A stretch of DNA of 64,000 nt from Rugosibacter sp. (GTDB lineage Bacteria > Pseudomonadota > Gammaproteobacteria > Burkholderiales > Rhodocyclaceae), in assembly GCA_004322535.1 (NCBI GenBank), contig SCUZ01000083.1, positions 1 to 64,000 on the forward strand, given 5' to 3'. Every line of letters starts with the position of its first letter. Position 1 is the stretch's first letter. The notes beneath the pieces are model-generated. The model did not search any database, was not told the origin of the DNA, and saw nothing but the letters and a program-made list of their open reading frames with translations. Below are positions 58,404 to 64,000 of this stretch, in pieces. The translations under genes were made by a program, and so were the position numbers.

Positions 58404-59501
58404 TCATTGATTGACTTCGATGACAGGCACGCGCGGCGTGATGGCACAAAACAATTCATACGCAACGGTTCCAGCGGCAGTCGCCACGTCATCCGCAGGG
58501 AGACCTTCGCCCCAGAGCGTTACCTTTGTGCCCACGATCGCCGTATCGCCAGCGCCGATTTTTTCAAGCCCGGTCAAATCAACGCACAGCTTATCCATCG
58601 ACACGCGACCCAGCGTGCGCACGCGTTGCCCTGCCACTAGCACCGGCGTGCCGGTAGGCGCATGGCGCGGGTAGCCGTCGGCATAACCGCAGGCCACGAT
58701 GCCGATGCGCATCGGCTGCTCGGCAACGAAAGTGCCACCATACCCCACGCGGCCGCCCGCTGCGATGTCGCGCACACCGATCAGCTTGCTGGCCAGCGTC
58801 ATCACGGGTTTGAGACCAAGCTCCTCTGCGCTCTGCCGCGCAGGAAAAGGGGACGCACCATACAGCATGATGCCCGGCCGCACCCAGTCGGCCTGGCTTT
58901 CAGGAAAGCGCAGCAGCGCGGCGGAATTGGCCAGGGACAACGGCAACGCATGCCCGTTGGTCATCGTGCGCAAACAGTTCATCTGCTCTGCGATGCCACG
59001 GTCTTCGTCCGCATCGGCAAAATGTGTCATCACGGTAATGGATGCGGCACAGCCAGCGGCTTCCAGCCGCGCCAGCACAAAGGCAAACTCGTCGGCGGTA
59101 AATCCCAACCGGTGCATGCCGGTATCAAGTTTCAGATATATTGGCAAATGCACTGGCAAGCGCGCGGCAATCAGCGCATCCACCTGCCACAACGCATGCA
59201 GTACAGGTGTGAGTTCCCACTCGGCGAACAGCGGCAACTCGTCCGCCTGATAAAACCCTTCGAGCAACAAAATCGGCTGACGAATGCCGGCTTTGCGCAG
59301 TGCGATGGCGCTGTCGATTTCAATCAGCGTAAAGCCATCGGCCACGTCTTCTAAAGCACGCGCTGCGGGCAGCACGCCATGCCCGTAGGCATTGGCCTTG
59401 ATCACGCTCCAGATGTTCGAACGATTCGCCACCTGGCGAACCCTGGCATGGTTGTGGCGTAATGCGGCCCAATCAAGGCGCGCATGAATCGGTCGGGACA
59501 T
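58404..59501 (-). CDS. alr: Alanine racemase
   Basis: A 365-residue PLP enzyme of fold type III. The PLP Lys35 is in VIKANAYGHG, the catalytic Tyr near residue 253 is in GRVGYGGTFV, and IGIVACGYADGYPRH and RVSMDKLCVDLTGL are further family marks. It converts L- to D-alanine for peptidoglycan. Placed directly before radA in several Nitrosomonadales and divergent from lplT. Confidence 0.95.
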   Translation of the reverse strand: MSRPIHARLDWAALRHNHARVRQVANRSNIWSVIKANAYGHGVLPAARALEDVADGFTLIEIDSAIALRKAGIRQPILLLEGFYQADELPLFAEWELTPVLHALWQVDALIAARLPVHLPIYLKLDTGMHRLGFTADEFAFVLARLEAAGCAASITVMTHFADADEDRGIAEQMNCLRTMTNGHALPLSLANSAALLRFPESQADWVRPGIMLYGASPFPARQSAEELGLKPVMTLASKLIGVRDIAAGGRVGYGGTFVAEQPMRIGIVACGYADGYPRHAPTGTPVLVAGQRVRTLGRVSMDKLCVDLTGLEKIGAGDTAIVGTKVTLWGEGLPADDVATAAGTVAYELFCAITPRVPVIEVNQ

Positions 59502-59730
59502 GTGATCAATAGAGGGTGAGTGGTGCTGGATTACACAGCGGGGTCAAGGTTGCAATTCAATCACAAAATCACTCGCCTTGACCAACTCGCCAGCGTTCAT
59601 GCGAGAGCGTCATATCCTTGTTGCAGCTTTCGTGCTATAAAACCGCAACTTTTAACCATGGTCGCTTGTCTGACACGGTGCCTGCCGTTTTCCTGCACGC
59701 CGTTCCTTACGCGCACCTCGCATCCCATAC

Positions 59731-60993
59731 ATGAAGTTAGGTTTTTATATCATCATGGCCGCGCAGTTTTTTTCTGCGCTGGCCGACAATGTTTTGTTGA
59801 TTGCTGCCATTGGCATGTTGCACGCCATGCAGGCCCCGGTGGAATACACGCCGCTACTTAAAACCTCATTCACAGTTTCGTATGTGCTACTGGCAGCCTT
59901 TGTCGGTGCTTTTGCCGACTCCATGCCCAAATGGCGAGTCATGTTTATCAGCAATGGCATCAAGATTTTGGGCTGCAGCTTGATGTTTTTTGATGTGCAT
60001 CCACTGCTTGCCTATGCCGTCGTCGGGCTGGGTGCCGCCGCTTATTCACCCGCCAAATACGGCATCGTGACTGAATATCTGCCCCACCGCCTGTTAGTGG
60101 TTGCCAACGGCTGGATCGAAGGACTCACCGTGCTGGCCATTATCCTGGGCGTGGCACTCGGCGGCTTGTTGATCAGGCCGGATATTGCGCAGTCCTTGCT
60201 GGCGTTTGATTTTCCATTGATTGATACCGGCATCAATACCACGGGCGAAGTAGGTTTGGTAGTGACGGGCGCTTTATATCTTTTGGCAGCAGTTTTTAAT
60301 CTGTATGTGCCCGATACCGGAGTTGACCACAAGGCCATCAAGAACAATCCTGTGTATCTGGTACAAGAATTCACGCACTGCTTTAAACTGTTATGGAAAG
60401 ACAAGCTCGGTAGAATCTCTCTGGCCGTCACCACACTGTTTTGGGGTGCAGGCGCCACCTTGCAGTTTCTGGTGCTGGATTGGGCCAAAATTGCACTTAA
60501 CATTGATCTCTCGCAGGCCACTTTGCTGCAAGGCCTTGTGGCTGTGGGTGTAGCCATTGGTGCGGTACTTGCTGCGCGCATGATTACCTTGCGTGAATCA
60601 GTGCGCGTGATTCCCATGGGCATCGCGATGGGTGTCGTTGTGATGGGCATGATCTTTGTGCACAACACCGTAGTGGCTTCGATACTGCTGGTTTTTATTG
60701 GCATCCTTTCTGGATTTTTTGTGGTCCCGATGAATGCCTTGCTGCAACATCGAGGGCATATTTTGATGGGTGCAGGACACTCGATTGCGGTGCAAAACTT
60801 CAATGAAAATCTGTCCATTTTGGTCATGACGTCACTGTATTCCGCTCTGCTGGGGATCCAGCTTTCGATCTATTGGATCATTGCGCTCTTTGCATTTTTT
60901 GTCATCAGCAGCATGTGGCTGGTGATGCGTCATCATCAGGCAAACCAGCGTGAACATGATGATGTCGTGCACCTGGATGACGGCGCACTATAA
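59731..60993 (+). CDS. lplT: Lysophospholipid transporter LplT (MFS)
   Basis: A 420-residue major-facilitator protein with 12 predicted helices. LplT landmarks: MAAQFFSALADNVLLIAAIG, VLLAAFVGAFADSMPKWRVM, AAYSPAKYGIVTEYLPHRLL and NGWIEGLTVLAIILGVALGG. It flips lysophospholipids inward for re-acylation by Aas. No aas gene is in view. The C-terminal 30 residues are charged and cytoplasmic. The 229 bases between it and alr (59502-59730) should hold divergent promoters; I saw no clear elements. Confidence 0.92.
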   Translation: MKLGFYIIMAAQFFSALADNVLLIAAIGMLHAMQAPVEYTPLLKTSFTVSYVLLAAFVGAFADSMPKWRVMFISNGIKILGCSLMFFDVHPLLAYAVVGLGAAAYSPAKYGIVTEYLPHRLLVVANGWIEGLTVLAIILGVALGGLLIRPDIAQSLLAFDFPLIDTGINTTGEVGLVVTGALYLLAAVFNLYVPDTGVDHKAIKNNPVYLVQEFTHCFKLLWKDKLGRISLAVTTLFWGAGATLQFLVLDWAKIALNIDLSQATLLQGLVAVGVAIGAVLAARMITLRESVRVIPMGIAMGVVVMGMIFVHNTVVASILLVFIGILSGFFVVPMNALLQHRGHILMGAGHSIAVQNFNENLSILVMTSLYSALLGIQLSIYWIIALFAFFVISSMWLVMRHHQANQREHDDVVHLDDGAL

Positions 60994-61065
60994 GTAGAGC
61001 GTCAAGCGCAAAAAAAACAATAAACCCAGACTGCTTGAATCCGTGTGGTTATAGTTGCGTAGTGG

Positions 61066-61572
61066 TTATAGACGTACAGGTCTGTTGGGTAATTCGTTCG
61101 GGTTTTTTATACCTGCCGGAAAATGCTGCACCAACAACTCGCTGGCTTTCGTGATCGCTTCCAGCGCACCACCACGATAGTTTTTTTGTCTAAACGCCGC
61201 TTCCAGGCCACGACACAAGGCATCCCATTGAGCTTGCGGCACACGTTGTGCAATGCCTCGATCAGCAAGAATCTCTACCCGGCGATCGATGAGCTGCACA
61301 TAGATCAATATGCCGCTGTTTTCTTCTGTGTCCCACACGCCCAACTGCGCAAATAATTGCGTTGCCCGATGCCGCACAGGAAAATCACGCCACAGGGCAA
61401 TCATCGGCAATGGCCCTTCAAACACAAACCGTAATTCGCCACGATGGATTTTTTCAGAAGCCGACACAGCGGATTCAATCGCCGTTAAATCTGCAGGACG
61501 AAAAACGCCCTGCGCGAACCAGTCCGGGGTGAGCAAATGCGTGATTATGCGTTGCAGATTCATTTTCACCAT
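61066..61572 (-). CDS. TPM-domain protein, short form
   Basis: A 168-residue protein of the TPM (DUF477) superfamily without signal peptide: IESAVSASEKIHRGELRFVF, RATQLFAQLGVWDTEENSGI, LIYVQLIDRRVEILADRGIA and WDALCRGLEAAFRQKNYRGG. Plant TPM proteins help photosystem II; bacterial ones are unknown but usually sit with a membrane-bound TPM protein and LemA, as here. It overlaps the next gene upstream by seven bases. Confidence 0.85.
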   Translation of the reverse strand: MVKMNLQRIITHLLTPDWFAQGVFRPADLTAIESAVSASEKIHRGELRFVFEGPLPMIALWRDFPVRHRATQLFAQLGVWDTEENSGILIYVQLIDRRVEILADRGIAQRVPQAQWDALCRGLEAAFRQKNYRGGALEAITKASELLVQHFPAGIKNPNELPNRPVRL

Positions 61573-62420
61573 CTCCCCGATGCACCACCGCCGCCAAAGC
61601 CACCGCCACCACCGCTAAAACCGCCGCCGAATCCCCCAGAGCGGCCGCCCATGCCGCCACCTAACCCGCCGCGCATAAAAGAGAAGAACAGAACAAAGAT
61701 GCCAAACACCAAACCAATAAGCCACGAGCCCAGCAGCCAGCCACCAATCAGGACGCCGATGCCTGCGGCAAGCAAGGAACCGCCCAAACCCAGCAAGCGG
61801 TTCAGCAGCGGTGCAAAAAACGCGGCACCCGCCAGCAACGGCAGCAACCCGCTCTCAATTTGCCCCCCCCTGTTGGCGGCTGAACCGGCACTTGGCGGAG
61901 GTAGCGGCTCACCCTCGATAACGGTTTGAATTGCCGTGACTCCGGCATCAATACCGCCGAAGTAATCGCCCTCGCGAAAACGCGGCGTAATCACTTCGCT
62001 GATAATTCGCTTGGCGGTAGCGTCATTGAGCGCTCCTTCCAACCCGTAACCTACCTCGATGCGCAGTTGCCGGTCATCTTTAGCGATAAGCAGAATGACG
62101 CCATCATCGACCCCCTTGCGCCCTACCTTCCACGCTTCTGCCAGACGTATGCCAAACTGTTCGATGCTTTCCGGTTGAAAAGTCGGCGCTAGCAACACGG
62201 CGATTTGCGCGCCTTTTTTCTGCTCGAAAGCGCTTAATCTTGCCTCCAGTGCAGCGCGCTGGGGTGCGCTTAAGGTACCCGTCAGATCTGTTACTCGCTG
62301 AGTTAGCGGCGGCAGAGCCAGCAAGCCATCAGCCGCGCTAGCAACGGGTAGCACGACCAAGGTTCCCAGTGCAAGCACTGCAACTGGCAATGCTCGCATC
62401 CAGCGCAGCAGCTTCATCAT
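61566..62420 (-). CDS. TPM-domain membrane protein (YgcG-like)
   Basis: A 284-residue exported protein: signal peptide (residues 5-30, VAVLALGTLVVLPVASA), TPM domain (RVTDLTGTLSAPQRAALEAR, IAVLLAPTF, DGVILLIAKDDRQLRIEVGY), two or three transmembrane helices (LLGLGGSLLAAGIGVLIGGW) and a Gly/Ser-rich tail (FGGGFSGGGGGFGGGG). The normal partner of LemA. ATG 62420 is preferred over TTG 62423. Confidence 0.87.
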   Translation of the reverse strand: MMKLLRWMRALPVAVLALGTLVVLPVASAADGLLALPPLTQRVTDLTGTLSAPQRAALEARLSAFEQKKGAQIAVLLAPTFQPESIEQFGIRLAEAWKVGRKGVDDGVILLIAKDDRQLRIEVGYGLEGALNDATAKRIISEVITPRFREGDYFGGIDAGVTAIQTVIEGEPLPPPSAGSAANRGGQIESGLLPLLAGAAFFAPLLNRLLGLGGSLLAAGIGVLIGGWLLGSWLIGLVFGIFVLFFSFMRGGLGGGMGGRSGGFGGGFSGGGGGFGGGGASGRW

Positions 62421-62428
62421 CAACCTCG

Positions 62429-63058
62429 TTAGTTGCCGGATGCAGCTGGTGCGGTTGCAGGTGCGGGAGCTGTACCAAATTGCACACGCGGTGGAGTGGC
62501 AATGGATTTTTCATTCTCAACGGTAAAGTTGGCTTTAGGCTTCCAGCCCATAAGCATGGCCGTCAAGTTATTAGGAAAGACGCGAACCGACACGTTGTAA
62601 TCCTGCACCGACTTGATGTAGCGATTACGCGCAACGGTGATGCGATTTTCTGTGCCTTCCAACTGCGCTTGCAGGTCACGAAAGCTCGCATCGGCTTTCA
62701 GGTTGGGATAGTTTTCAGCGACTACCAGCAGTCGTGCCAACGCTCCACCCAACTCGCTCTGCACTTTTTGAAATCTGGCAAAAGCCGCTTCATCGTTGAT
62801 CAGTTCAGGCGTGGCTTTCAATCCGGCAACATTGGCGCGGGCTTCTGTCACTCGCGTTAATACGTCTTTTTCATGCGCGGCATAGCCTTGCACGGTAGCC
62901 ACCAGATTCGGGATGAGGTCTGCACGGCGTTGATATTGGTTGAGTACCTCAGACCAGGCACTCTTCACCTGCTCATCATTTACCTGCACCTGGTTGTAGC
63001 CACAACCAGAAAGCATTAAGGCGAGAAATGAAAACAAGGCCACCATGCGTAATTTCAT
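62429..63058 (-). CDS. LemA-family lipoprotein
   Basis: A 209-residue protein. Signal with lipobox LMLSGC (Cys19), then the LemA core: YNQVQVNDEQVKSAWSEVLN, QYQRRADLIPNLVATVQGYA, VLTRVTEARANV, NYPNLKADASFRDLQAQLEG and TENRITVARNRYIKSVQDYN. A Pro/Ala-rich tail ends it. LemA proteins form long helical bundles at the membrane; function is poorly known. First of the three-gene set lemA-TPM-TPM. ATG 63058 gives the normal lipoprotein start. Confidence 0.9.
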   Translation of the reverse strand: MKLRMVALFSFLALMLSGCGYNQVQVNDEQVKSAWSEVLNQYQRRADLIPNLVATVQGYAAHEKDVLTRVTEARANVAGLKATPELINDEAAFARFQKVQSELGGALARLLVVAENYPNLKADASFRDLQAQLEGTENRITVARNRYIKSVQDYNVSVRVFPNNLTAMLMGWKPKANFTVENEKSIATPPRVQFGTAPAPATAPAASGN

Positions 63059-63211
63059 TTGAGTCTCCCGAAAATAATTGACAGATGCAAATAATACTTG
63101 CACCTGTCAATATGCAGTTTTGCCACCTTAAAATCAAGGACTCATTTTGCATGATCTGGCTGCACACGTCGGCCAGATGATAGATCATGGCCGATAGGCT
63201 GGCAGACAAAA

Positions 63212-63802
63212 TTATGCTCGTGCCGCAATTGCCACTGTTCGAGACTCTGTCTTGACTGCCGAGGAACTTATGTCAGCGGCAGTTGACTGAATGTCGCCAC
63301 CTATCTGCCCGCCTTCTTCAATCAGAATTTTTCCATAACGGATCTTGCCGGTAACGCGACCAGTCGCATGAATGATCAACTGGCTTCGGGCAGTGAGTTC
63401 ACCCTCAAAGATGCCGTATATTTCTGCAGTATCGATACTCACGGTGCCACAGAATATGCCCTGTTCGGCAATGCGGATGATATGGCTATCCATGGTCGCT
63501 TCGACCCTGCCCTCCACAACCAGCGTATCGCAATCAAGAATTTCTGCGCCCTTGAGCTTGACATCGGGACCTACGAGCAGACGGTTGCCAACACTTTTCT
63601 CGGCTTTCAACAATTGTGTGGCGGAGACAGATGAAGTATCAGAAGGGACCGAGTTCGCAGTGTCTGCTATGGGTATGGGTAGCGATTGAGCTGCAGCGGG
63701 TTTGGGTACCGGTGCAGGCATGGGAATCGATGGCCGGCCAAACAGACCACGCGCACTATTCGATCCATCGGACTTGCCGGTGAAATCTGGAGTTTTAAGC
63801 AT
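63212..63802 (-). CDS. Bactofilin-family polymer-forming protein
   Basis: A 196-residue protein with a disordered N-terminus (Pro/Ala rich, residues 10-60) and a bactofilin beta-helix: SVGNRLLVGPDVKLKGAEIL, DCDTLVVEGRVEATM, GTVSIDTAEIYGIFEGELTA, RSQLIIHATGRVTGKIRYGK and ILIEEGGQIGGDIQST. Bactofilins polymerise without nucleotide and place cell-wall or stalk proteins. Often next to an M23 peptidase gene, which was not found in the 198 bases left on that side. Confidence 0.92.
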   Translation of the reverse strand: MLKTPDFTGKSDGSNSARGLFGRPSIPMPAPVPKPAAAQSLPIPIADTANSVPSDTSSVSATQLLKAEKSVGNRLLVGPDVKLKGAEILDCDTLVVEGRVEATMDSHIIRIAEQGIFCGTVSIDTAEIYGIFEGELTARSQLIIHATGRVTGKIRYGKILIEEGGQIGGDIQSTAADISSSAVKTESRTVAIAARA

Positions 63803-63834
63803 GGATTTTCCTTTTCAGAAATGACTACAGGACA

Positions 63835-63852
63835 GCCGGACGATCATCCGGC
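63835..63852. promoter_or_regulatory. Perfect hairpin upstream of bactofilin
   Basis: GCCGGACGATCATCCGGC: 6-bp stem, 6-base loop, 33 bases before the bactofilin start. It may be the end of an upstream transcript or a leader stem. No gene could be assigned in 63803-64000. Confidence 0.35.
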
Positions 63853-64000
63853 CCTTGTGCTACTGAATAAACCATACGCATGAACTTTCCTTTTATTTTG
63901 CTTGTAGCCAGCAATCCGTCATATCTCTTCACCGTCGCATGGCATTCCCGCGTTCAGGACGAAAGACCGAAGCTGACGTATCTCAAGTGCCGTTGCCCCA

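Noticed and set aside
61575..61665. Gly-rich repeat as a possible regulatory repeat array
   Set aside because: It encodes the Gly/Ser-rich tail usual for TPM membrane proteins.

Overview
The window is chromosomal DNA of a betaproteobacterium, probably of the Nitrosomonadales or a relative. The main evidence is the right-hand third: the order thrS-infC-rpmI-rplT-pheS-pheT-ihfA-merR-tRNA-Pro(GGG), then radA-alr with lplT divergent, is housekeeping gene order of that class. All names here rest on reading protein sequence, not on database searches.

Layout. (1) 1-2.7 kb: the end of a zinc-type dehydrogenase, a limonene-epoxide-hydrolase-like enzyme, a YceI protein, a decayed integrase and a 47-bp fragment of the 3' half of tRNA-Pro. 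(2) 2.7-45.8 kb: a 43-kb genomic island inserted in tRNA-Pro. It is bounded by direct repeats of the tRNA anticodon/T-arm region (2733-2752 and 45862-45881) and carries the same 20-bp doubled motif just inside both ends. An intact integrase and a small excisionase-like gene sit at its right end. The decayed integrase lies immediately left of the left repeat, which suggests two islands stacked in tandem at one tRNA gene. (3) 45.8-64 kb: core chromosome (translation genes, an FtsX-type permease, radA, alr, lplT, TPM-domain proteins, LemA, bactofilin) with one small patch of toxin-antitoxin debris near 56.2-56.8 kb.

Island contents from left to right: an IetA/IetS-type AAA ATPase plus subtilisin-like protease pair; an ORF6N remnant; HipBA and DinJ/YafQ toxin-antitoxin pairs; a PPK2 polyphosphate kinase; an MscS channel, LapA, an NhaP-type antiporter and a DUF389 protein; a complete N-type F-ATPase operon (atpDCQRBEFA-hpf-atpG) in a longer same-strand run with a glucoamylase-like protein, a histidine phosphatase and a frameshifted class I aldolase; MarR and a ClC channel; two divergent OmpA-like lipoproteins; a trehalose cluster (membrane-tethered OtsA, OtsB, GH15 enzyme, MscS); a ROK/polyphosphate-glucokinase-like kinase; a second LapA; a diguanylate cyclase; two more MscS channels; and a GGDEF-EAL gene cut off at a junction with plasmid stability genes.

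Inferred theme: the island is a stress and energy package. The N-ATPase can move ions at the cost of ATP, PPK2 and the polyphosphate glucokinase could supply nucleotide or sugar phosphates from polyphosphate, trehalose is made and probably broken down, and four mechanosensitive channels, an antiporter and a chloride transporter handle osmotic and ionic shock. The toxin-antitoxin and IetAS modules may stabilise the island or act against phage.
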